This document shows positions 40,501 through 46,480 of a stretch of 64,000 nt of DNA, in pieces. The notes beneath the pieces are model-generated. The model was not told the DNA's origin and did no database searches. It saw only the letters and a program-made list of their open reading frames with translations. Origin of the DNA: Marthasterias glacialis (Eukaryota; Echinodermata; Asteroidea; Forcipulatida; Asteriidae); assembly GCA_911728455.2 (NCBI GenBank), contig OU452223.1, forward strand, positions 12,484,174-12,548,173, given 5' to 3'. Positions within the stretch are counted from its first letter, which is position 1, and each line of letters begins with the position of its first letter. The position numbers were made by a program, and so were the translations under genes.

Positions 40501-41376
40501 ACCATTCTCCTTGCTCTCGTCTCAAGCTCACTCTGTTGGCTTAGTTTAATGAATCCTTCTTTATCAGGCATACAACCATGGTCAACTCGAAGCAAAAGTC
40601 CCCTCATCTTCCACTCCTTCCGCATCGTTCATCCTCCGGGTTTAAGCGACTCCAGTACAGATGGTCGTCTCCAGAGCCAGTTGTCTGCTCACAGAAACTC
40701 AACAAAACGACATCCGTGACAAACTACCAGGCAGCTAGGACACAGGACAGGGAAGAAAGTGTGGAAAAGGTTTGTATTAATACAGGACGAGGATCACCAG
40801 GAGTAGGTTACCGGCCAAAATACCGTGTCGTGTGCACAGGTTTGGACTGGATCCCTGCCGTTTTTTCATGAACAGATTCCATATTTTCTGCGTGAACTGT
40901 TTTGTGAAATTTGGTCTAGAATTACACTGTGAAATGTCAAATTGAAAAAAGAACCAATTTTTTAAAATGTAGGATTTGAGGTAGGAAATACTATCTAGCA
41001 AGGTCTGAGGTAACACCATAGCATTTTTCCCTTGCGAGATCCACTTCCAGTGGTTCTGATAAGAAGGCTCAATAACAACTGGACGTTTCAATCATGATAC
41101 TGTAGTTCATGCTTTGGGTTTTTTTTTTTTTTCCACATCACATTGGAATTCCAGGAGTCCAAAATAAAGACGACGCACATATACCTTCCGTATCTTCCAT
41201 TTGTGGGAACACAGATGCCAGTCGCGCCACAAAACTCCACCATCTCCCACCAGGGCTCGATGAAGCTTCCAAAGATCAAGACGGCCTCAGGTGGGAGCAG
41301 CGTAAGACACATGGAGGACTTACAGGAGAGAGAAGAGGGTCGCGTGAGGAATTCTGTCACCATACCTCAAGAGTGA
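10569..41376 (+). CDS. Large WD-repeat protein, WDR97/WDR87-like, 39 exons, 1892 aa
   Basis: I joined 39 exons by eye. All have AG/GT borders and compatible phases, and the sum is 5679 nt, exactly 1893 codons including TGA at 41374-41376. That internal check makes the model strong, although phase-neutral exons could be missed. The protein has WD repeats in about residues 40-700, a charged linker with an acidic run (~836-880), the motif PWPIAPDGYIPNS (~881-893), a helical HEAT-like block (~1040-1215) and a long Arg/Lys/Ser-rich C-terminus. I see no signal peptide or membrane segment, so it is probably a cytosolic or axonemal scaffold. The layout of beta-propellers, a DGYIPNS motif and a long helical tail resembles vertebrate WDR97 (KIAA1875) and WDR87, sperm/cilium-associated proteins. 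I name the family from memory, and the exact orthologue is uncertain. The start ATG is the first in-frame Met of exon 1. The gene is head-to-head with CCT2 and followed by a repeat-filled intergenic block. Confidence 0.85.
11103..11321. mobile_element. TIR element family M5, copy 1
   Basis: CTGGGTCCAATTTCATTAAG pairs with the inverse CTCAATGAAATTGGGTCCAG. Inner pieces GCTTAGCAGAAAATTGTTAA and CTGGTTTCCTGCTTATTCTT recur elsewhere. Confidence 0.78.
11677..11806. mobile_element. M3 TIR element, single copy
   Basis: Same core as 1332-2014 (CATCTTAAGATGAGTTGTCA, then TTGTGACATCACACTTTGC). It is in WD-gene intron 2 and truncated at the right. Confidence 0.65.
12662..12923. mobile_element. Palindromic MITE (family M4) expanded into a 17-bp minisatellite
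   Basis: Ends GTGGATTTCCCAAAACAAG and GCGCTTTGTGAAATCCAC are inverted. Between them, about ten tandem copies of AGGACTAGTCCTAAATT (17 bp) fill 12680-12852. The related copies at 23741 and 24691 contain only a few units. Confidence 0.88.
12951..13316. mobile_element. TIR element related to M2 (family M15)
   Basis: Termini AAAGGAGCAATTCAGAATTG and its inverse (CAATTCTGAATTGCTCCTTT). The interior resembles M2 (CAGATTTACATAAAACTTAC). In WD-gene intron 3. Confidence 0.75.
14661..14805. mobile_element. Palindromic MITE family M7, copy 1
   Basis: ATGGGAGACTTTGGAACGCT at left; GTCTGCTGCCAGCAGTATCC and TCTCTCAT at right. Inner arms GCAGACTTACCAGGCAAA and TTTACCTGGTAAGTCTGC. Confidence 0.8.
15012..15360. 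mobile_element. TIR element family M2, copy 2
   Basis: Same orientation as 3531-3883. The right terminus is shortened to ACCAATGGGGCTTT. In WD-gene intron 6. Confidence 0.78.
15360..15478. mobile_element. M3 TIR element fragment
   Basis: It contains GATAAGTTGTCAATATCGCC and GACATCACACTTTGCTTAGC, ends in CTCTTTCCGAAATC, and abuts the M2 copy at 15012-15360. Confidence 0.55.
16011..16197. mobile_element. TIR element family M6, copy 1
   Basis: AAACCCGGTTCACACTTCAC at left and GTGAAGTATGAACCGGGCTT at right. The interior has repeated GCGAATGCG/ATTCGC words. In WD-gene intron 7. Confidence 0.82.
16610..16860 (-). mobile_element. LINE (CR1/L2-like) reverse-transcriptase 3' fragment
   Basis: Minus-strand translation reads HITPILQELHWLPTKMRIAH and LLTFKALHELSPDYL. 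This is the pattern (LHWLPxxxRIxxKxxLLTxKALHxLxPxYL) found after the reverse-transcriptase domain of many non-LTR retrotransposons. Only this piece remains, in the intron between WD-gene exons 8 and 9. Confidence 0.8.
17440..17890. repeat. Dispersed repeat shared with 40255-40530
   Basis: The stretch containing CTTTTGATCTACTCCTCAAG, AACTCCAGGGGTTAC and ATGCCATCATTTCAACA recurs near 40340-40450 with substitutions. No coding potential; family unknown. Confidence 0.65.
17927..18052. mobile_element. Short palindromic MITE (family M5b), copy 2
   Basis: Near-perfect 126-bp palindrome: CTGGGCCCAATTTCATGGCT at left and its inverse at right, with inner GCAGAATTCTGCG arms. In WD-gene intron 10. Confidence 0.85.
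18440..18895. repeat. tRNA-derived SINE (family B) whose head is a 94-bp tandem array
   Basis: The tRNA-like segment (GGGTGGGATTCAAACCCA … CTAAACCACTAGACCACC) recurs at 18533, 18627, 18721 and 18814, a 94/93-bp period. Left of it is the usual family B flank (CCTACACCGATG…CACAGGCAT). In WD-gene intron 11. Confidence 0.85.
19500..19690 (-). repeat. Family E SINE, reverse
   Basis: The minus strand carries CAGGTTGGCTTATAGTGGTA, CCGTGGTTCGAATCCTGCCT and a GGGTTTTCAGTCCCTTCC body. In WD-gene intron 12. Confidence 0.6.
20190..20545. mobile_element. TIR element family M2, copy 3, with TAA target duplication
   Basis: Opposite orientation to copies 1 and 2. The ends are AGCCCCAGCTCAACATTGG and its inverse, flanked by TAA on both sides (20187-20189 and 20546-20548). 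A 3-bp TAA duplication fits PIF/Harbinger-type MITEs. Confidence 0.82.
20636..20960. repeat. Diverged relative of M2/M15
   Basis: Contains ACAACATTGGTAAGATTGAA, ACAGATTTGCACATAACTTA and GATGGAAAACTTCCCTT in the M2 order, but with a different inner part and degraded ends. Confidence 0.45.
21148..21535 (+). mobile_element. tRNA-headed SINE (family A, body 3)
   Basis: Head GAGCGGATGAGAACACCGGA with B box GAATTCGAGTCCCGG, constant GTGTCCTTAAGCAAGACACT, then body TTGTCCTTTGGATGGGACAT … GGTTCGCCCCGGTGTTCCTG and an AT-rich ATTATTAAT tail. Confidence 0.85.
22137..22465 (-). mobile_element. tRNA-headed SINE (family A, body 2), reverse
   Basis: Reverse complement shows a head with TGGCCGCGACACACTCGG-side sequence, a GGGTTCGAATCCCGGTGG B box and the AGGCTTAAGGCCCAATGGAC body ending near the GCGCC tail. 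Confidence 0.85.
23462..23656. mobile_element. TIR element family M5, copy 2
   Basis: GGGCCCAATTTCAAAGAGCT at left and CTATGAAATTGGGCCCAG at right. Contains GTAACCAGCCAAAATACCAT, also found as fragments at 13395-13425, 14525-14545, 19230-19260, 25440-25460 and 40805-40830. Confidence 0.78.
23741..23909. mobile_element. Palindromic MITE family M4, unexpanded copy
   Basis: About 165-bp inverted repeat. CTCTTCCTAACTTAGGACT at left is mirrored at right, and GGACTAGTCCT occurs twice in the centre. Confidence 0.85.
24691..24814. mobile_element. Palindromic MITE family M4, third copy
   Basis: GTGGATTTCACAACGCGCTA at left, ACTAGTTTTGTGAAATT at right, with ACTAGTCCTAAC units inside. In WD-gene intron 18. 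Confidence 0.75.
24926..25030 (+). mobile_element. tRNA Lys/Asn-like SINE head (family C)
   Basis: GGCTGGATAGCTCAGTTGGT is a near-perfect tRNA D-arm and AGGTTCAAATCCCGCGC a T-arm. The anticodon position reads GTT. The acceptor stem has wobbles and a mismatch, and a tail (TTTCTTTGTTCACCCAAAA) shared with 61235-61325 marks it as a SINE and not a functional tRNA gene. Confidence 0.75.
25785..25935 (-). repeat. Family E SINE, reverse, decayed
   Basis: The minus strand has AGCTTGGCTTAGTGGTATCT and GGTTTTTCAGTCTCTTCTTT, but the B box is damaged. In WD-gene intron 19. Confidence 0.5.
26440..26690 (+). mobile_element. tRNA-headed SINE (family E)
   Basis: GTATCAGGTTGGCTTAGTGT, B box CCCCGGTTCGAATCCCGCAT, then GGGTTTCCCTCCAAACTGAA. 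Related pieces are at 295-565 (plus), 19510-19680 and 25790-25930 (both minus). Confidence 0.65.
26745..26845. repeat. Family B SINE flank fragment
   Basis: GAGTATACAGTGCTGAACAC, CATCGGTCTATGGACAAAAA and TTCATCCCCGATGCAAAAAA match the inverted flank of 43850-43930. Confidence 0.55.
28145..28320. mobile_element. TIR element family M11
   Basis: AAAGAGACAGTTGCTATTTC at left and ATAGCAACTGTCTCTTT at right; GGTTCGGGGCAA and TTGCCCCGAACC extend the arms to about 40 bp. In the intron after WD-gene exon 22. Confidence 0.88.
29455..29705 (+). mobile_element. tRNA-headed SINE (family D)
   Basis: Head GTGTGGCTAGTTTGGAAAGC and B box CCTGGTTCGATTCCCGGCTG, then TTCTCTCCTACGCCATGAAG … TTTTCCTTCCACCGGAAAAA. 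In the intron before WD-gene exon 25. Confidence 0.7.
30066..30244. mobile_element. TIR element family M16, copy 2
   Basis: Starts TTGACCCCTTGCACG and ends GCGAATTGGGTCAA, with inner CACCATTTTGG and TTCCAAAATGACGCAACCAA. It begins about 7 bp inside the intron after WD-gene exon 25, hard against its donor. Confidence 0.65.
32087..32212. mobile_element. Palindromic MITE family M17
   Basis: GCAACTGCGTAAGTCCACT at left is mirrored by AGTGGACTTACGCAGTTGC at right, with flanking GCAGCTGATTTC/AAATCGGCTGC. It lies about 40 bp before the acceptor of WD-gene exon 30. Confidence 0.85.
32890..33295 (-). mobile_element. tRNA-headed SINE (family A, body 3), reverse
   Basis: Head TGGCTGATTGGTCTAGTGCA and constant CTTGTGTCCTCGAGCAAGGC on the minus strand. 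The body resembles 21148-21535, including AAGGTGTTGTGGCGCA on the plus strand. Intron after WD-gene exon 30. Confidence 0.75.
33987..34246. mobile_element. TIR element family M22
   Basis: GGGTCATTCTATAAATTTTG at left; ATTTATAGAATGAGCC at right. GTCCCTGTTACACCTGAC and GTCAGATGTAACAGGGAC extend the arms. In the intron before WD-gene exon 32. Confidence 0.85.
36825..36964. mobile_element. 140-bp TIR element with TTAA ends (family M20)
   Basis: TTAACTCTTTCACTACGGCG at left and CCGTAGCGAAAGAGTTAA at right. The centre is AT-rich. In the intron after WD-gene exon 34. Confidence 0.85.
36965..37065 (-). mobile_element. Family A SINE body 2 fragment without head
   Basis: CCCTGGGGAGTATACACCCT, GCGCACCAAGCTAAAACAGT and ACCATCTCTGCCCTCACACA match the body at 60980-61065. 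The tRNA head is absent. Confidence 0.6.
37282..37943. mobile_element. TIR element family M9, copy 1
   Basis: Starts GGTTTAACCAGTTGGCACCG and ends CAACAACTGGTTAAC. Inner markers are TTTCCCCTGCCTGGAAAC, GATTACAGACCTTTGTCC, TTTGCAATTCACGCTGCGTG and GGTTTCTTTGTGCCAGCGGT. Frames inside look open by chance only. Confidence 0.8.
38425..38575. mobile_element. Palindromic MITE family M7, copy 2
   Basis: CTGGGAGACTTTTAAGACGC at left and GTCCGAAAGTCTCCCATTG at right. It lies about 90 bp before the acceptor of WD-gene exon 36. Confidence 0.72.
39068..39498. mobile_element. TIR element family M8, copy 1
   Basis: TAGACCGATTGCGCGACAAT at left and GTCGCGCAATCGGTCTA at right; inner GGTCACGTGAC at both ends. 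About 430 bp, in the intron after WD-gene exon 36. Confidence 0.85.
39571..39752. mobile_element. TIR element family M6, copy 2
   Basis: AGCCCGCTTCATACTTCACG at left and TGAAGTACATGTATGAACCG at right. It is the inverse-oriented relative of 16011-16197. In the intron before WD-gene exon 37. Confidence 0.78.
40255..40530. repeat. Dispersed repeat shared with 17440-17890
   Basis: Contains CTCTTTGATCTACTCCTCTT, ACAACTCCAGGGGTTACTTA and CGCCATCATTTCAACAAACC. It ends shortly before the acceptor of WD-gene exon 38. Confidence 0.6.
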
Positions 41377-41974
41377 TGCATCACGCTGTGACAAGCTTGG
41401 GGGTACACCACGAGGGGGTTATTGGGGTTCATTCAATTGGGGATAGGAGGGGGATTCAGAAACTGTTGAGAGAAGGGGTAACTTAATAGGGACATTGGGG
41501 GTACAAATGAGGGTTCCCTTCTTACTTGTATCTTTAAGGTCTAAGGTGAAGAACAACTGCACTTATATGATCCTTGTCCAATAGTGCATTTAGTGCTGCC
41601 TGTTCAAATGCTGGACACTACATGTACATCATGGAAGCCAAGTTTGCCATTATGTATACATGTAAGGTGATTGCAATTGTATAACTTGACTTCAGACAAA
41701 TCTTTGCTTTGATACTGAGAAAAGAAACCAACAGTTGTTTGTAATTCCACAAACCTTTTTTTGTTTTTACTAGTACATGATTGTATTCATTCAAAGATAG
41801 AAATATAAAACTTTACATAATATAATATGTAACTCTTAATCAACTAAACCTATATACTACCGCAAAACATTAGTACTGAGAGAAATCAATGCAATCAACA
41901 TGATCCCAAATAATTTGTACATTCCTTGAAATTAAAAAAAGTCTTCTGGTGTGAAGATAGACTTACCTCTGTGA

Positions 41975-42008
41975 AATAAAAACGGAGTATTCAATTAATG
42001 ATAATAAA
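41975..42008 (+). terminator. Candidate polyadenylation signals for the WD gene
   Basis: Two AATAAA hexamers at 41975-41980 and 42003-42008 are the first canonical signals seen after the stop codon, giving a ~600-nt 3' UTR. The choice is inferred. Confidence 0.35.
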
Positions 42009-42287
42009 ACCCTGAAAGATTTTATAACTGTCTCCATCTAAATTATCAGTAACAATAAGCAAGCATTTTTACAGTTGACCTTCGTGAATCCACCATACAT
42101 GTTTAGACCTTTATCACACTGCAGCCGTCATTGTCAGATTCCCTGTCTACACAATGACACTGATAGTTTGTATTCTCAATTTACAAAAAGGCGCCCGACT
42201 CTTTTCTCTTCCAGCCTCAGTTTGGTTACATTGGTTTTGTATGGAAGAAAAAACAAGATGGCTGCACCATGATAAAAGTCTATTGGA

Positions 42288-42759
42288 ATCATAGAGTTAT
42301 ATATAAGAACTAGAGGGAGCATTCGCGATGTCACACAGGGAACTCCGCTGACTCACCATGGGCAAAAATCACTATGGGTCAATTTGTTTTTATTTATTTT
42401 TTTTATTGAAGTCGCCAGACACACAAGGCCAGTAAGCTACAAATCAGCTGTTTTCCCAGGGGCCATTGCCACCTACTCCTAGCCGGGGCTGAAACAGAGT
42501 TACCCCCTTTAGACAGTCCGTAAGGATGTAGGCTTGGGTAGCATCCATCAACAGCCTGGCTGGCAGAGCAGAAAGCTCTACCTCCCCAAATTAAATTGCA
42601 TACGAATGTCCACTTAGAAAATGGTTGCTGTGTAAACTGATGAGTGACCAGTGTAAATGAATGGTCCGCGCCATTTTCTCAATGGTCAAAAATGCTCCTT
42701 GTCAGGCCGTGTCGCATAGTTTTGTATGCCCTCTAGTTCTTATATATAACTCTATGATT
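42288..42759. mobile_element. TIR element family M12 with SINE body inside
   Basis: AATCATAGAGTTATATATAA at left and TTATATATAACTCTATGATT at right, extended by GAACTAGAGGG/CCCTCTAGTTC. The middle (42448-42590) matches the SINE body at positions 1-140. Confidence 0.85.
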
Positions 42760-42777
42760 GGAATACATACTTGTTCA

Positions 42778-42982
42778 TATTGACCCCATGCAATGGCGTC
42801 ACACGGGGCTACTGTCTGCCCATTTTGGAAGTCAGAATGCATGTACGGAAAGGGTGCACGTCTAACCGTGGGCGCATCGAGTGAAATCAGCCCTGTAAAG
42901 TAGTAACACAAAGAGAAACCGACTCCCAGAATGGCACAACCAAGACTACTGTGGTGATGGTGTCATGTGAATTGGGTCAACA
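42778..42982. mobile_element. TIR element family M16, copy 3
   Basis: TTGACCCCATGCAATGGCGT at left and GTGAATTGGGTCAA at right, with the same inner motifs. It directly follows the M12 element. Confidence 0.68.
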
Positions 42983-43649
42983 TGCAACTATGTAAATGAC
43001 AGAAAACATAATAAAGGGATCACTTATCTACCATCACAGTACCTGAAACCAGCCAAATACATGTATGTTTCAACATGTGAATTGACAAGCAGACTTATAC
43101 TGAAAATAATGTGAGCTGATTAGAATTATTAAGTTTTTACTTACTCTCAAATTTCATTCAAATAAATCGACTGAAAATGCAGGTAACATTTTCCGCCCAT
43201 TTTAAAATGAAATTTTGAGTGTAATTTTGAGTGTAAACTAAAACCATCAAAATATTTTTAGTATATGCCTGCATGTCCATTCTCATGTTGAAACACTTTT
43301 GGGTGGTTTCAAGTCCTTAAAAAAAGTTACAACTATTGGGAAAAACTGCTAATGAGACGGACGCAAAGTGGTACCCTGTATTGTGTTCCCTGTCAAACGT
43401 GAAAAAAAAAAAAACGAGGGAAAACTGACAAGCACACTCACTTTGTGAAGTGTTCTTTCAGTTTTCTAAGGCACTTGGTATCAAGAGAGAAAATGGTAAA
43501 AACTGCTGATCAGCTCAAACATTGCATGTCTGAACACGATGTGAAGTAGAAACGTTTCATACATGGAGCAAACTTCCAATGTATGCTAAGCATAAACATG
43601 TACAGTATATGCATCAAAACTGTTAAGACTGAAGTTTTCTTGGTAATGT

Positions 43650-43935
43650 TTTACCCATACACTGATGTGTGTTAAGCTCTGTATACTCAGTACTTTCCCC
43701 CCCGAGTCCTGTGAAAAAAAATCACAGGCATTTTCCTCGGGTGGGATTCGAACCCACGACCCCCCGCCATTTTAGAGCAGATGTCTTACCAACTAGACTA
43801 CCGAGACTGCCCGGTAGCTAGAGGCAGTTCGAATCCTGTACTGGGTATACTGTGCTTAACACACCTCGGTGTATGGGTAAAACATTACAAATAATATTCT
43901 TTATCCCCGATGCAAAAATTAACATCTATCATACT
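43650..43935. mobile_element. Family B SINE, palindromic compound copy
   Basis: TTTTACCCATACACTGATGT and CTCGGGTGGGATTCGAACCC form one copy. TGGGTATACTGTGCTTAACA with CTCGGTGTATGGGTAAAACA is the same flank inverted, giving a head-to-head structure. Confidence 0.75.
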
Positions 43936-44164
43936 GAAGTTTTTGTTTAAACTACTCTATTTAAGTTTCAAGGGCGGCCATAGACACAGTAGCTCTGCAA
44001 ACAAAACTTGGAACTATGCATTGAACTTATTAATTTGATGCATTTGAAATGCTAATTTTTGCAACAATTGAGCAATGTTTTCACTATGTGATTTTCTAGA
44101 ATGTGGTCGGAAAAAAAAAAAAGTTGTCACAAATTTTGCATAGAATATTATTTATGTTTTAGTC

Positions 44165-44665
44165 ATCACCGATGTGTGTTAAGTACTGTATACTCTTCCC
44201 GCGTCCTGTGAAGAAAAAAAATACAGGCATTGGAACCTATGTCCTTTGTCATTCTAGAGCATATGTCATACCACTAGAACAGTAATTAGAAGCAATTTTG
44301 AATCCTTTATTTTACCAGCGAGTACCACAACGATTTTAGTGACGTTAAATTTGCATCGGGGATAAAAAATATTTTTTGTATTTTACCCATACACCGATAT
44401 GCGTTAAGCTCTGTCAGACTGTATACTCAGAATTTTCCCGAGTCCTGTGAACAAAAACTAACATTCTTTATCCCCGATGCAAATTTTAACATTTATTAAA
44501 ATCTTTGTGGTAACCACTGCTAAAATAAAGGATTCAAACTGCCTCCAGCTACCGGGCAATCTCTGTGGTCTAGTGGCATGACCTCTGCTCTAGAATGGCA
44601 TAAATTATGGTTCGAAATCCCACCTGAGTAATATGCCTGTGTTTTTTTTGGGCACAAAGTGTTTA
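44165..44665. repeat. Decayed family B SINE fragments in both orientations
   Basis: ACCGATGTGTGTTAAGTACT (44170), ACCGATATGCGTTAAGCTCT (44393), TTTATCCCCGATGCAAATTT (44468) and the reverse tRNA-like GGTCTAGTGGCATGACCTCT (44567) are recognisable pieces. Confidence 0.65.
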
Positions 44666-44842
44666 ATATTTACAGAGTCAGCCTTGTGTCTTTTACAAGT
44701 TCAACTGTAGAATCTAAATTATACTTTAAACGGCTTGAGTCCAATTCTGAAGACTCACAGGGGCAAGATAACCGATCTTGGTTTTATACAAATGAGGTGT
44801 CCAAAAAAGTCAGTTGGTGAAACATTACGTAAAAAAACATCT

Positions 44843-45310
44843 GTAGACCTTGTGCAACTTCGTCACAGATCACACACATGCTTTCAACATTGCCATTTTG
44901 GTGATCACCTCTCCATAAGAAAAGTACACAAGGTTCATGTTTATAGTAAACATTTAACAGATTCTAGTCAGGAATTTTGTAATTGTTTCCGAAACTTACG
45001 TCACGCAATAAATTGACTTACCAAGCTTACTTTTATAATAAAGAGTTTTGAACTTTTTAGTTCAAAAAGAATATTTTATGTGGTAAATTTACACAAAACT
45101 TAACACGTGTGTCAACCTGACGCGCTGCAACATTATGCACATAACTTAGCGTAACGCAGAAGATGCATGTATTTCTTAGCAGTGATTGGCTAAATACCGC
45201 ATCTTGTGTCGCGCACCGGATAATTGTAACAGTTGCACGCGACTAAAACACGCGCTGGTGATCACCAAAATGATTGCATGCGATCGGTGACGTCACATGC
45301 ACAAGGTCTA
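44843..45310. mobile_element. TIR element family M21
   Basis: GTAGACCTTGTGCAACTTCG at left; TGACGTCACATGCACAAGGT at right. CATTTTGGTGATCACC and GGTGATCACCAAAATG are inner arms. Confidence 0.75.
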
Positions 45311-45583
45311 TACTAAGGTTTAAAACATCTTAGAACCTCGGACAATTTCAGCTGGAGTCATAACACTGTCTCCGAGTAAACTCAAAAGATGTTCAATTCG
45401 ACTGTCGATGGATATTGGCGGCTGAAGAGGATCAAGTCGGCCATTTTTCAGTAGATGCAACAGGACTCTTATACATTTTTTACAATTTTATAACACCAAA
45501 AGTGTAGTTACGGTACGTGACTCCAAACGGGCGGTCGGAGCATCGCGGGAGCCCAAGCCTAAGTTCTGAAAAGGGCCCATCTC

Positions 45584-45730
45584 AATGTGAGACTTTTGAG
45601 GACACTAGGTGGCAGCAGACTTACCAGGTATATCCACTGTTCATGGAAATGTGCGTATGCTCTTAACTACTTAAAAACAACGGTTTACCTGGTATGTCTG
45701 CTGCCACCTACTGTTCCAAAGTCTCCCATA
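45584..45730. mobile_element. Palindromic MITE family M7, copy 3
   Basis: GTGAGACTTTTGAGGACACT at left; ATGTCTGCTGCCACCTACTG and GTCTCCCAT at right. Confidence 0.8.
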
Positions 45731-46236
45731 TTGCTAAGCAAAACATGATGCTACAACGCAAATCATTCTGGTGATATTAACACCTCATCTTAACCCTTTA
45801 AATAACATTCATTTCTGTTTAATCATCACCATACATGGCTGATATTATTTATTTTTCAGTAAAAATGTCTGAAAATATTATACCAAACAGAAATTTGTTT
45901 TTGTTTTTAGAAATGTAGATATTATGTAAACACGGGAAACATTGGGAAATGTCAATTCATGACATGACCTTTACTTTGACCTCTTTGGGTGAATAGAGGT
46001 AGGTAAAGTCTTGTGGCCGTTTGTGGTAAAAGCCACTTACAGTCGCTATGGCCTCTAAAATTTAATCTTATCCGTTTGTTAAATCGCCCCCTGGTATTGC
46101 TTCAAGGTTCAATTCTTAAACAACAGTGAAAATCCATTGTTCTGGAGTACAGTACTATGATAAAACATTACCACACAACTAGTACTTTGTGTTTGTTACA
46201 GAACAGACTTTTAACGATATAGACTCTTTGAACTTA

Positions 46237-46436
46237 CGTCACACGCTGCTATTGTCTGCCCACGGTCCGCCATTTTGGGAGCCAAATTGCATGTTAATAT
46301 AAAGTGCACATCTTACCTCATGCGCTTGGCCTAAAATGCACCCTGCACAATAACACACAGGGAATCGAACTCCCAAAATGGCGCAACCAAGATTTGATCA
46401 TGGGGGATGTTGGCAGTCGTCAGGTGAATTGGGTCA
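46237..46436. mobile_element. TIR element family M16, copy 4, at DNAJC22 3' end
   Basis: It contains CACACGCTGCTATTGTCTGC, CCGCCATTTTGGGAGCC and AACTCCCAAAATGGCGCAAC, and ends GGTGAATTGGGTCA. It lies 45-240 bp beyond the DNAJC22 stop, probably in its 3' UTR. Confidence 0.65.
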
Positions 46437-46480
46437 CGACCCTGAGGTTTCAGCGGGGGTCAAATCAGTCAAGATTTCAG

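Larger units (their letters stand above)
35057..41376 (+). other. Exons 33-39 of the WD gene: basic C-terminal region
   Basis: Exons: 35057-35410, 36100-36597, 37155-37197, 38668-38935, 39859-40068, 40568-40769, 41155-41376. Exon 33 could alternatively start 3 nt later because the acceptor is followed by GAGGAG. Exon 35 is a 43-nt microexon between two phase-consistent neighbours. Exon 34 encodes a coiled-coil-like segment (HYEKLRQLQQAEQRRK) and the conserved-looking WSETALQRAKAVIDAF. The tail is rich in Lys, Arg, Ser, Pro and Gln and is probably disordered. The last exon ends TIPQE then TGA. Confidence 0.8.
41377..46480. other. Intergenic block between WD gene and DNAJC22
   Basis: No supported gene. 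It contains, left to right, likely 3' UTR of the WD gene, M12 with an inner SINE piece, M16, family B SINE debris, M21, M7 and a second M16. About 43000-43640 and 45740-46230 show no recognisable feature. The longest open frame (44735-45016) has no domain-like pattern. Confidence 0.7.

Noticed and set aside
40483..40567. Upstream extension of WD-gene exon 38 from an ATG at 40483
   Set aside because: It is intron sequence before a clear TTTATCAG acceptor, and the frame there does not match the exon frame required by phase.
44735..45016. 93-codon open frame in the intergenic block
   Set aside because: Overlaps the left arm of TIR element M21 and shows no domain pattern or splice partners.
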